Below are positions 1 through 10,481 of a stretch of DNA of 64,000 nucleotides, piece after piece. Position numbers and translations under genes: made by a program. The notes under the pieces were generated by a model that was given only the letters and a program-made list of their open reading frames with translations, did no database searches and was not told the DNA's origin. This stretch comes from Russula earlei (lineage: Eukaryota > Basidiomycota > Agaricomycetes > Russulales > Russulaceae), in assembly GCA_025769875.1 (NCBI GenBank), contig JAGFNK010000036.1, positions 62,001 through 126,000 on the forward strand. Reading direction: 5' to 3'. Numbering within the stretch: position 1 is the stretch's first letter; each line of letters begins with the position of its first letter.

Positions 1-606
1 GCGCCACGTCCGTTGATCTTGCCATCGAAACGTGTTCAAGAATCGCCGTCAATGGAGCGACGCGGTGTGGGGCGGGGTGATCCATATTCGCAGGGGTCTC
101 CGCTGCCACTTGGGAGGAAGGGAAAAGAACGACAGAGCGCAGGGAGGAGGTTACTGGATCCTTAGCCCTCATCGTTTGGCTGCTTGGTCTTACGACATGT
201 TTCCGTGTCACTTTCGTCTTGACATGACGTCTTTCTTTTGCTGCATAGAGATAAATTTTGCTATTGATGTAACGTGTATGCTGTCCTCCGTCTTGGCGTA
301 GCTGATAGGAAGTGCGTGCGACTCACCTGCTTTGGGTCTCCTCCTCTCACTACGTGTCCCGCGAAGAAGTCAGAGAAAAGGCCGACGTGACAAGCGACGT
401 ATAGGCGAAGAAACAGGAGATTTACCATGTTTCGACGTCAAATGGCTCTCAAAGAGTAGTCCACCGCGTCTGTCACGCACCATCGCGTCGCGTCACGTCA
501 CACTCAGCCCGGGTGTCGCCGTCGACTCGGCCGCTCATCTCAGGCCACCCCAGAGTATCTCTGATATATTGAAAATAATGGATTCATATGGATATCATCG
601 TTGTGT
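1..606. other. No supported gene
   Basis: Short open frames run through this stretch on both strands, but none resembles a known protein or shows plausible exon structure. It lies downstream of the minus-strand TRM2 gene and may hold its 3' untranslated region. I see nothing else in it. Confidence 0.5.
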
Positions 607-2558
607 TTACGACACAAGCCTCAGGACAGCGACGGATTCCACATGGGCCGTCTGCGGAAACAAATCAAATCCTCTCAAACTTTGCAGCACGTACTTTCCC
701 TGACGTTTCCCTTCTGCCACCTCGTTAGCAGACCAAGAGACAATCTGCCCGACGTCCCTGGCTTGCGTGTGCACGTTACAGCTCACATAAACGACCGTCT
801 GTGCACGAAATGCAAGCAACTGTCGAAGGAATGACTCATCGCACCCCTTGCGCGGGGGGTCAACGACGACTGCGGTGAGCGCCGGAGGAAAGTCACCGAC
901 GGCGCTAAAGATCTGCGAGGCGTCGCCCTCACGGAAGGAGACCTTGTACGCGAGGTCGTTGAGCGCTGCGTTGTGCATCGCGAAGCGGATCGAGTCTACG
1001 GAGAGCTCGATGCCTGCAACCCGTGTGAAGTGGGGGGCGAGGGTGAGCGCAAAGAGGCCCGCGCCGCAGTAGGTGTCCACAAGGTGAGTTGGGGGCGGGG
1101 TGCTTGACCCGGACATAGACGTGGACGGGAATATGGCGTCGCGGACGTATGAAGTAAGAGGGACAAGTACAGAGTTGTTATTCTGGAAGAAGGAGCCAGC
1201 TTGGTAGTCGAAAAATAAATTCCCGACATGTTCACGGACTGTCGCTTTGTGATCTGTAATGCAGACATGATTGTCGTTGGCGGCAAGTTCTAGGGTGGGC
1301 GTGGAGGAGTTGCCATCTGGGATCTCGAGAGAGTCGCGAAGTAAGAGGGACACGCCGTTTTTGTGGGTGTATATTTTCCTGAATGCTGGAGATTCAGCGC
1401 AAAGACGCAACTTTGGTGCTTGGTATTTTACTTTATGATGTCGTCACGCATCGGCCGGTAGGCCTCATTCAGGATCGGAGTTGCGATGGGACATTCCTGT
1501 AAATCACAGGACCCTGTGATTGAGGCGGGATCTGCAGTGACTGCTCCATACCTCAATGTCCATCACAAGTCGCCTGCCGATTTGGTTGAAACCAATCTTC
1601 AACCACGACGGCCTCTCCTCTTCGATGTTTGGTGATCCTTGCTTTTGCACTTTTTTGGGGGATTCAAAATGTGGAGTGATTTTGGTTCGATAACCATATT
1701 GGAGAGGAGAAGGAATCGTTGATTGTACGGCGGGTATTGATGACTCGGGGAGATCTAACGTCATCATCATTCGAGCAGACCAAGAGAGAGGGAGGACGCA
1801 AACTGGAGTGGTTCCTGTAAGCGTTCACAACCACGTCACGCTTGAGATCGAGTTGCGTCTCATAAGATAACATCTAGGCGTGAACGGTAAGCACGATAAG
1901 ATCCCGCCCGGAAGATGGGAAAGGGATTGTACCTGGTACTGGCAACCAGCGCACGTCCCAAAGTACTTGCACCGGACACGATTCATGTCGCGAAGTTGCG
2001 AGTTTGGAACTTGAACGCTGATGAGGTCGGCTAAAGAGTACATCCTTGCATTCTTGTATACGCGGGCGCGAATGACCTCGCCAGGTAAAACGAACGGAAT
2101 GACGACGACCCATGGGCGCATCGACGAAGGGGCAAGGGCAAGGCCTTCGCCTGTGGGAGTGGGCCTTTGTCACTAACCATACAGCGAGAATGGAGAGGAT
2201 GTGGATGGCCAGGAACAAGGCGCCCACAGAGACTCTGAGAGAGGACGTACCACTAGACGAGATGCTCGACACAAGGAGCTCGACTTCCTCCCTAAAGCCG
2301 AAAGGAGACTCCCATTCGACACCATCGGCCTCCGCCTGCGTGACGAGTTCGTTTCCGAGAAGGTCGACCACTTCACGGGAGATGACATGTTCCCGGGACC
2401 CAAACTCGAGTGGAGCATGCTGCCTCTTCTTGCTCCGCTTGCCGCTGGGCGCTATCCGTCTTCTCTCCGTGGCCCCTGGAGATGTCAGTCGAGGGCGTTT
2501 TTTCCAGGGGCTGAAGAGACGCCGGCGAGTTTTTCGATTTCGGTGCTTCCGTCATCAT
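607..2558 (-). CDS. TRM2: tRNA (uracil-5-)-methyltransferase, TRM2/TrmA family
   Basis: Family role: S-adenosylmethionine-dependent methylation of U54 to m5U in the T-loop of tRNAs. On the minus strand I read an N-terminal TRAM-like stretch (VVIPFVLPGEVIRARVY), a cysteine cluster CKYFGTCAGCQYQ, and the joined exon segment NHS-NLPESSIPAVQ. The last exon (1496-607) holds the SAM motif DTYCGAGLF, the motif VVDPPRKGCD and the catalytic-cysteine region YVSCNV. One intron is clear at 1551-1497 and another lies near 1825-1755. The N-terminus is uncertain. The frame entering REVVDLLGNEL has no ATG, and the ATGs at 2558/2555 are in a different frame, so either an extra intron or a start further upstream is needed. 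It is divergent from the Mam3-like gene. The family call is firm; the 5' end is not. Confidence 0.88.
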
Positions 2559-2746
2559 CCGATTGAGGATGAGAATGAGCCGTCGCATCCAGGAAACAAC
2601 GTAGAAAGGCACGAAAAAACGAAAGCGGAGGTGGATCACATCACGTGTTGACGACCCTCTCGGTCCGCGTTTAACGCGATCTCTCATCGCCGCCTGTGAC
2701 TCTCTTGACCCCTTTGCCCGCCGCCCACTCATCCCAAACGCCCGAC
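2559..2746. promoter_or_regulatory. Short divergent intergenic region TRM2 / MAM3-like
   Basis: About 190 bases separate the likely TRM2 start from the ATG of the Mam3-like gene on the other strand, so the two probably share a bidirectional promoter. No TATA box or specific operator is evident. The boundary on the TRM2 side is uncertain, because TRM2 may have an additional 5' exon here. Confidence 0.35.
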
Positions 2747-4829
2747 ATGGTAAAGTCACATACCGGTGAACAGTTCGGTTCCCCCGAGTTTTGGTGGAAG
2801 ATGGTCATCAGCGTCGGTTTGGTCCTCCTGGGTGGCGTATTCTCCGGGTGAGTCTCCTCGAGACCGTGTGACGCAGAGAGTTGCCCACCGGTAATCCTCT
2901 CTGTCTCCGCGTGACGTCAGTTTGACCCTTGGTCTTATGGGTCTCGATGAGCTGCACCTTCGTGTACTTTCTGCGTCTTCCGAAGACGAGAAGGAGAGGA
3001 AGAACGCCGCACAAGGTGCGCATTAGACTCGAGGACGTCGGGCCGTGCGCATTCTCTGATCGTTCAACCTTAGTTCTGAAGCTTCTCAACAAGGGCCGTC
3101 ACTGGATGCTTGTGGTAAGCATTCAACGCCTCCTACCTAATGTTCTGTTCTCCCGACGTGCGGACGTCGTAGGTCCTACTCCTCGGAAACGTCGTGCGTA
3201 TCACACAATACGCCATTATGCTCGTCGACTTTCTCTGCAATGTAGGTTGTCAACGAGAGCTTGCCCATATTTTTGGATAGTGCAGTGAGCACCGGGCGCA
3301 TGTTATCTGAATCTACTCTCTGAATCGTGTAGATCGGTGGAGGCATCGCGGCGATCGTTATCTCCACGACAATGATCGGTAGCACTTGTATACATTATCC
3401 AAAGCCCACCACTGACCGATGATATAGTTATCTTTGGGTATGGGGCTATTTCGTCTCTCTGGATCTTGTCATCTCAAGACGGTGATCAACCCATCCTACC
3501 TCGAACAGAGAGCACGTGTCCCCTTACTTTTTTTTATGCAAGAGCTAAATCCGTGATAGAATCATCCCTCAAGCTACCAGCGTACGCTACGGCCTATCTA
3601 TCGGTGCCCGTTGCGCGCCGATTGTCCTCGTACTCATGTACCTTTTCGGTAAGCCCTTGGGATTTCTTCATTCCACCTTCTTCGCTCACCGTACATACCA
3701 GCTCCGATTGCATGGCCAATAGCCAGACTGCTCGATTTTGTCCTCGGCAAAAACGACGTGCACACATACAAAAAAGCTGAACTCAAATCTTTTCTACAGT
3801 TCCACCGTACGGGCGAAGAGCCACTGCGTGATGACGAGATCAGCATTTTGAACGGCGTTCTGGAACTCAATTCGAAGCGGGTTGAATCAATCATGACCCC
3901 AATGAAGGTTTGCCAGAGTTTGCGGGTGACGGTGACGGTGAACTCATCCGTTGATGTGCATAGGATGTTGTCGCCCTTAGTTCCGACGCCATCTTGGATG
4001 CGAAGATGGTCGAATTCCTGTGCGCCTTGATCTGGACTCGTCAAGCAGCTTTCTGATCGTCCAGACAGACTATTGAGTGGATATTCTCGCTTCCCGGTTC
4101 ACGAACCAGGAAACCCGTTGGCCTTCTGCGGCTTGCTACTAGTCAAGAAGGTCAGATTGCGTGCGACGTAGCCTTGATAATAGGCCAACGTCATTGACAA
4201 CTTGGTTGGCAGCTGCTCACTTACGATCCATCGCAATGCTGGCCAGTTTCCAAATTCCGTCTCTCGATCCTGCCAGAGGCAAGGCCAGCGATTAACTGTT
4301 TTCAGGCGCTAGACTATTTGTTCGTGCGCCCTCCATTTTTGGCCCCTTTGGGCTCGTACTGACTCAATTTCAGCCAGACCGGCCGTGCGCACCTTTTGCT
4401 CATCAGCGTCACCCCTGGCCTTGCCGGTGGTGCGATTGGGGTCATTACGCTGGAAGGAAAGTCGTGATTCGAATGTTAGCGAAAGGCTTGTGTGGTGACA
4501 GATGGACACATCCATAGACGTCATTGAAGAGATCATATCTGAGGAGATCGTTGACGAGACAGATCAATACGAGGACAACCAGTCCAAACGGCGTGCGAAA
4601 CGGATGACCACAGCCGCCGTCATGCGAGGGTGCGCTTTCCCCCCATTTTTCTCACAGACCAATGATGACGATGTTGTGTAGAATTGTCGAGCGAGAGCGC
4701 AGATTCGAGTCGGCAAATGCGAATGCTGATGAGCGCTCCCCATTATTGGGAGTCGTCCCCATGACTGGACATCTCAACACAAGAGGGGCTGTATACGGAG
4801 GCATAGTGTCTGAATCACCGCGCACATAA
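2747..4829 (+). CDS. MAM3: Mam3/CNNM-family membrane protein (DUF21 plus CBS pair)
   Basis: Homologue of yeast Mam3 and metazoan CNNM/ancient conserved domain proteins, integral membrane proteins linked to divalent metal (Mn/Mg) homeostasis, vacuolar in yeast. The first exon ends in the membrane segment [12 protein letters not shown] just before a GTGAGT donor. Further exons give [20 protein letters not shown], the DUF21 core ([25 protein letters not shown]) and the linker [19 protein letters not shown]. The CBS pair follows with [13 protein letters not shown], a LLLVKK stretch, and [20 protein letters not shown], followed by IVDETDQYE. At least seven introns interrupt it. The stop at 4827-4829 lies inside the tail of the convergent ChaC gene, so the 3' ends overlap. 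The start was chosen as the first ATG in frame with the membrane exon. Confidence 0.88.
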
Positions 4830-6370
4830 CGACGCGTGGTATTGATGCACCGTAAGGAGAACCTGTACCCGTGATTCAGCAGTGATTCGGGAACCCCATT
4901 CTATGGCTTTTTTTTTTTTTAACATCTTGTCACTCTTTTGGTAGTTGTAAATTGTCATTGTCATTGAAAAGGCTCGCAGCCGCCTGCCGAGGCGCGATCC
5001 AACTCGCGCAGCCCTGCCTGTAGTAAGAACGTGAACAGAGCGTTCATCCACGCTCGCCGAGGCGCCAAACCTGCGAGCCAGAATACGCACCTCGAGAGCG
5101 AAGAGGTGCGAGTCATATGCTTGAGGTGCTAGCCCTCGCACTGCGGCAGCGAGGTTGTACACGTAGTCCTGCCGGTGCCCCATCACTGTCGGGCCTCTGG
5201 AAAAGGGAGGGAACAGAGGACATCCCTGAGGTCCACTGAGCATACCTTGTTCGGGCCAGAGGGACCCTCTGCATGCCAAATCGTCTTCACGAGCGTTCCA
5301 AGGGGCTCCGAGCCAACTTGGATCGAGCGGGTGCGTTGTGCACGCGTCGGTTGAGGCCGGCCGACGGAGGTTGAAGGAGGGGGACGGGCGCACCGAAAGA
5401 AGGGTTGTCGTTCCGTCCTACGTAGCATTCTGCGCCGGGTATCAGCACCCTCTCGTGCGCCCCGCCAACGAGACCGTAGACGTCCACGCGCTCGAGAGTA
5501 TAGCCGTCCTGCACGGCGGGGGTGGGCCCAGCGATTGAGCGGGGAAAGGGAAGCGCCACGCGGCAAACGGATCGGAATAGCGCACCTTTTCGCGGTGGTC
5601 TGGGAACGCGCGACGCGTGAGTGGGAGGGAGTCCCGAGCAGCAGGAGCAGGAGCGGCTCCCGATCATGAAAAGTGGCGTGACGTACCTAGATACGCACGG
5701 ACTTCTTTCGCGTGCGCAGGGTCGATGGTGAACGCGACACCTGTCGGGTGACAATCAGCAAGCGAGGGAGATACTCGCATGCAAACGTACCCCAGACAAC
5801 ATCTTCGTGCGGGAACGGGTCCTAGAAACCCGCGGCGGGGGGAGGGAAATCGTCAGTCGTCGGTGCCATTCCGTTCCGACGGCAGGGAGGGAAGAATGCA
5901 AGAAAACACCTGCCACGCCGGAAAAGCCGACCCAATCTTCACGATGGACGAGCGTGACGACGCGTCCGGGATTCTGAGCAGGCCAAACAAAAAGGGCGCA
6001 CCGCGACGTCAATGCGACAAACGAGCAAACACGATCTCTTGATCTCCCGACTTGGGGAGAGAACCAGAGGAAGGAGTACGTACTTCGGGGGTACCGCGGT
6101 GGTCGTGCGACTTTTGTGCAAAGCGACGCACGTAGCCTTTAAGAAATCCAGGACCTCGAGGCGAGATTTAGCATCGGAGGGCACAAAGAAAGCGTTTGGT
6201 GCATACCCGTTCTGATGACGTGGGGCGGTGGCTACAACGCATGCCCCCCCAACGTAGGTCGTTAGTCCTACCTAATGAAAATTTGCGTTGGCAGGACGTA
6301 CGCGGAATATGAGGGAGCCATAGCCAAAGACGATGTACGGATCAACAGCGGTGTCGACGTCGATGGTCAT
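4815..6370 (-). CDS. GCG1: ChaC-type gamma-glutamylcyclotransferase
   Basis: Glutathione-specific gamma-glutamylcyclotransferases cleave glutathione to 5-oxoproline and Cys-Gly in the cytosol. Exon 1 (6370-6302) encodes MTIDVDTAVDPYIVFGYGSL and ends IFR before a GTACGT donor; FGYGSL is the substrate-binding signature. Later exons add PPPHVIRTG, PGFLKGYVRRFAQKSHDHRG, NPGRVVTLVHREDW, VWGVAFTIDPAHAKEVRAYL, DHREK joined to DGYTLERVDVYG, VLIPGAECYVGRNDNPSF, and PSGPNK joined to DYVYNLAAAVRGLAPQAYD then SHLFALEVR. The glutamate of DHREK is the expected catalytic residue. Six or seven introns are implied. The frame runs open to 4815, well past the usual family end after LEVR, so the true stop may be earlier if an intron was missed. 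The 3' end is convergent with the Mam3-like gene. Confidence 0.87.
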
Positions 6371-6479
6371 GTCTGTGTCCGCAGAAGAGGGATATCATAT
6401 CTCAACAACATGAAAACCAAGATGTAATACGTCTAGTCAATGCACTCCTCACGACGCTCGTGTGCTAGTTGCTAACCAG

Positions 6480-8415
6480 CTAATCCTCCTTCTCCTTCGG
6501 CACATCCCCTAGCTTCTCCCCCACGCGCACTTTTTGCCCCGCGTGAATCCCAAATTCGAACGACGACGGAGCCTCAAACACGAGCACTATCGTGCTCCCA
6601 AGACAGAACCCGCCCATCTCTTGCCCCGGCCCCAGCGGTTGGCCGTTCAGCACCGGCGACGCGGCCGAGTACACCGCCTCCGTATAGGTCCCCGGCGGCG
6701 GTGGACGCCCACGGACGTTCGTGCACAGGGCCTGTAAGATCAAGTGGTTTAGCGAACGAGCGTAAGAGTTGAGGACCCCCGGACCTGATCAAAGTTTATT
6801 TTGATGCTGCCCACGTTCGTCGCGCCGACGGGGACCATACCGAAAAAGCCGTGACGCCAGCGCCCGAGCAGCGCAACACGTTCATTCAACACAAACAGAT
6901 TCTCGACGCGCTTCGCCACCCAAGGGGATACCGAAAACAGTTCACCTGTCCCCCTCTCAGATCAGCGACGAACCACAAAGGGTAGCTTCCGAGCGATAAA
7001 CGGGAAATGGCAATGGGACCGCGCGGCGCATACCTTGGAAATGCCGTCGCTTCTCGACCACCCACGCGGTCGGACTGTGAAAGCGATGATAATCTCCCGG
7101 CGCGAGGTAAATGACGGTGAAAAAGAGCGCATTGCCGGGCTTGACGCGTACCGAGCCACGCCTTGGCATGCCTGCACGATCGGCAAGCGCGCTGCGCGGA
7201 CCGAGTGTCCTTGCGACTGATGCATGATCGGCGACGGTCTCTTGGACGGACCTATCCGGTTCGACGACGGAGGCGTCGATCCGCACACCATGTTTCTGTG
7301 GCAACGGGGGCGGCGAGGGTCGTCCGTACGCTTCGGGGTCGGTAGGAAAGTCTGGAGCGCTCTCTTCTTCACCGCCGTCTGCGGGGAAGAGCGGTGTCGT
7401 TGGCGCCGACGCGCCGATGAGCTGTGAAAGGCTGTACTCAATCCCGTTCACGTTGGCAAATTCGCGGTCGTCGACGATGGCCATCTCGCGCACGGGGAAC
7501 GGCACGGTGGTCGTCGGGGTCGTGTTGCGCGGCATGCCGGTTCGAGATTTGGGCCGCTCGACGCCAAGGAGTGCATCGAGGGAGTAGGTGAGGCCTTTGA
7601 CTTGCTCGACACGTGCGCCTTGTACCGCACCAAAATGCAGCACGGTGCCGTCTGCAGGGGAAACGAGGGCGGCGTCGGCGATGGGACGCGTGCCAGGAGC
7701 GAGAGAACGATAGAAGAAGGCGCCGAGGGAAGGGTACTGGCGAAGGTCGGTGGGTACGATTTCTGTGAGGTCACAGCCAAAGAGGAAAGCGTATAACTTG
7801 AAGGCGAAAGGTCGGAACCAGACAGGGAGCTCGAACGAGTTGAGCCAGCCCCAGAGGCGAGAGAGGTTGCGCAAGGGGAGTGCGCCAAGGATGTGAACCT
7901 GTTGAGTCGGCGGGAGGGATCGTTAGCGAGAATGGACAAAGAGAGGATGACGACGGACCTGCCAGGGACCCTTGAGCTTGATGACTTCGTGGCCGTCTTC
8001 GTCGACGTGGACCTCTTTCTCCGAGCGATGACGTCTGTACTGGATGAGGACGAGCAAGAGCGCGCCGACGAACCAGGGGAGGGGATTCCATTTCATTGGC
8101 GTGTGCCGCCACGCGCTGGAGAGCCGCTCTGTAGTAACGAACATGCGGGATGAGGGGAAGGGGGGGTGGAGGGGGTGGAAGAAGGGCGAGAAGGCAAGTC
8201 GGGCGCGAAGGCGGGGTCGAGTGGGACGGAGGAGGAAGGAGGGGAAGATGGGGGCAAGACGGGAAGGGGAAGAAGGGGGACGGGGGTGTGTATTAGGGAG
8301 CAGGGGAGGATATAAGGTCGTGAAAGACTCGTGATGAAGAAGCGACCGTGGAGGTGGCGAAGGAGGGACGAGGAGGATTTGAAAATGCCTGAGTCGAGGA
8401 GGAGAAGAAAAGAGC
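6480..8415 (-). CDS. PSD1: Mitochondrial phosphatidylserine decarboxylase (PSD1 type)
   Basis: Converts phosphatidylserine to phosphatidylethanolamine at the mitochondrial inner membrane. The N-terminus is rich in Arg, Ser and Pro with almost no acidic residues, as in a mitochondrial presequence. It is followed by a membrane segment ([13 protein letters not shown]). The catalytic domain begins at [19 protein letters not shown] and shows SPADGTV and [12 protein letters not shown], matching the conserved Asp and His regions. A Ser/Pro/Glu-rich insert lies between them. The C-terminal exon carries the self-cleavage motif LGST at 6602-6591, where the serine becomes the pyruvoyl prosthetic group. 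The ATG at 8415 opens the presequence. Introns are evident near 7930-7875, 7030-6960 and 6790-6735. The LGST motif is intact, so an active proenzyme is expected. Confidence 0.92.
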
Positions 8416-8454
8416 ATTGTTGGATTAACTAATTTACAACAATCGTAATCTACC

Positions 8455-9561
8455 TCAGGCGTACTGCAAACCGTCGTCGTCGTCGTCGTCAGCGTCAACA
8501 GCGACCGATTGTGCGTATCGACTCACCCGGGTGAACGTCCCCATCGTCATAAACGTCTCCTTTCTTCCCGCCCCGTCCTTCGCCTTGTACAGCGATTTCA
8601 CGGCCTCGCTCATGTTCGCCTTCCGCTTCGCCTCCTCCATCGCCAAGCTGCTCGCGACCGCACGACTCGTCCCAGCCACGACCGTCCGCCCCATCGTCGG
8701 CCCCCCGACTTTCTTTTTCGCACGTCCCTCGTCTCCCTCCGCACATTCAGAATCCACCCCCGCCCCTGCCGCCTTGCGCTTCTTTCCCTTTCCCTTGGCG
8801 CTAGCAATAGCACGCCGCCCCTCCATCACCCTCTGCATCCGCTCTTCCTCCTCCGGTCCAGGGTTCAGCACCCTCACATCCTCAGAGCGATCATACTTGC
8901 TAGCGCACTGAGGACACACGTCCAGCTGTCGATGAGATGGTCGCACGACCCCTGCATCCTCCCCAGCCCCAGCGCTTGGTGGCGTCGAGGAAGAGACAGC
9001 TTTGAGTCCAGCCTGAGAAAACACGCATCCGCATGTGGACAGGTACACAAACGGAACCACCCCCGTCATCTCTTTAAAGTTGAGCGGACAAACGAACAGC
9101 CCTCGGTCGACGGACGAGTCGAGCCGATCGGGTTTCGGCGTAGCGTTCGGCGTGAGCGAGAGTGTCTTGACGTCCTGCGCTGAGGCGTCAAATCCTGCGA
9201 GCCGTCACGGCCAAGAAAAGGGTCGCGAACCTTCAACGATCGTATATGTCCACAGATCTCCTCGCCGTCCCCAAACGCCGTCCGATCTAGTAAAAACTCG
9301 ATCACCGCGTCTTTGTTGTACAGCTTTCCAAGGTCGCATGACACCACAGGCTCCTGTAGTGGACGCTATTGGGTACACGCTTATGGTTAGTTCATGAACG
9401 GTGCTCCCTGTGGCGTCAACTTTCAAAAGGGAGCGTACCTTTGACAGAGCGCAGAAGAACCACCGGGCGCGAGTTTGGTTCGCCTTGTCAGCCTGTTCGG
9501 CCTTCGGCTTGTTCCGTACGAGGTCCCTACGATCGGGGATACTTCCACCGTCATTTCCCAT
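8455..9561 (-). CDS. RTF2: Replication termination factor 2 (Rtf2) family protein
   Basis: Rtf2 is a nuclear protein with a RING-like fold, known from replication fork pausing in fission yeast and from splicing-related work. Exon 1 starts at 9561 with MGNDGGSIPDRRDLVR and ends at a GTACGC donor after CALSK. Exon 2 gives EPVVSCDLGKLYNKDAVIEF and GDGEEICGHIRSLK. Exon 3 gives DVKTLSLTPNATPKPDRLD and GLFVCPLNFKEMTGVVPFVY, followed by the Cys-rich stretch CGCVFSQAGLKAV and VCPQCASKYD. The C-terminal third is basic and low in complexity (GKGKKRKAAG) and ends in a run of six aspartates just before GLQYA. It is divergent from MED21 across 168 bases. I see no sign of damage. Confidence 0.88.
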
Positions 9562-9729
9562 TTCAGTGATGACGAGTGTGGTCCGTGGGTGGACAGGGTG
9601 TTAAGGAAAGAAGCAAAAGTCGCGGACGACCCGCCCTGTGTTTCGTAGGTCACATAACGCGTCACACCTTTGTCACGCCGGATATCGCTCAGCATCGAGC
9701 AGTGCAATGTTGGCTCGTCTCAGACCGCA
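9562..9729. promoter_or_regulatory. Divergent promoter region RTF2 / MED21
   Basis: Only 168 bases separate the RTF2 ATG (minus) from the MED21 ATG (plus), so both genes must be transcribed from overlapping upstream DNA. No particular binding site stands out. Confidence 0.45.
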
Positions 9730-10481
9730 ATGCTAGAGGAACTGTCGAGCATGGACCGCATAACACAGCTCCAGGATGAGATCCAAAATGCAAGCAAGCA
9801 TCTCCATGTCCCCCCTCTGGATTCGAGCTGACCAGAAAGCGTCCTTGTCTTCTCGTCCTCTTCTGTCGCGTAGCTCCTCACCATCATGTCACGCAGCATC
9901 GCGTATCTCACCTCTCGCGTCAACTTTGCCCAAGTCTCCGAGGAAATCCCCATAACCAAGCAGCGCAATCCGGATAAGGTCGATCCTCCAGATGTCTTTG
10001 AGGGTATCTCCATCTTCGTTTCTCCGCTCCTTCTTCTCTTTCTCACGTACGCGCTTCGCCCACCCCATTTTCGAACAGCGAACAAGAAGGAACTCGTGGA
10101 CGACCTCATGATGAAGGCTAAACAGATTGAGTATCTCATACAATCTCTTCCCACACCCGAACCGGAGGAATTCCAGGTATGGTCCTTGTCCCTGTGTCGT
10201 CTACGATATCGAGTTCGACATTTCTTATCTGTTCGTGTGACCGAGGCCGCGCGCCTCGCGCTACTCGAGGAGGAGATGCAACGCGCGAATCAAGAGTATG
10301 CAGCAGCGCTCGCCCGTGCTAGTGCGTCCCTCCCATACAGCTCTATCTCCCGGCGGCCCTCCCCCTCCCCCAAATTTAGCTCATTAAATTATCACGAACA
10401 GAGGCGTTGCATGCGCAAATCTGCGAGACACTGCATGGCATCTTGAGCGATAACGAATTTGCCGCCGAGGCACCAGGATGA
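9730..10481 (+). CDS. MED21: Mediator complex subunit 21 (Med21/Srb7)
   Basis: Med21 sits in the Mediator middle module, pairs with Med7, and bridges activators to RNA polymerase II. The joined exons read MLEELSSMDRITQLQDEIQN, LLTIMSRSIAYLTSRVNFAQ, ITKQRNPDKVDPPDVFE, then ANKKELVDDLMMKAKQIEYL with LPTPEPEEFQ, AARLALLEEEMQRANQEY, and LHAQICETLHGILSDNEFAA. This matches the family order of an N-terminal helix and a C-terminal coiled coil, and a length of about 150 residues. Introns lie near 9790-9879, 10004-10078, 10177-10249 and 10320-10402. The first intron has no good GT donor. The best join uses GCAAGC directly after ATCCAAAAT, so it is probably a GC-AG intron. The stop is at 10479-10481. 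Confidence 0.88.

Noticed and set aside
8509..9183. 224-codon plus-strand frame, Arg/Pro/Ser-rich
   Set aside because: Antisense shadow of the Rtf2 gene in GC-rich DNA; composition is unlike a real protein.
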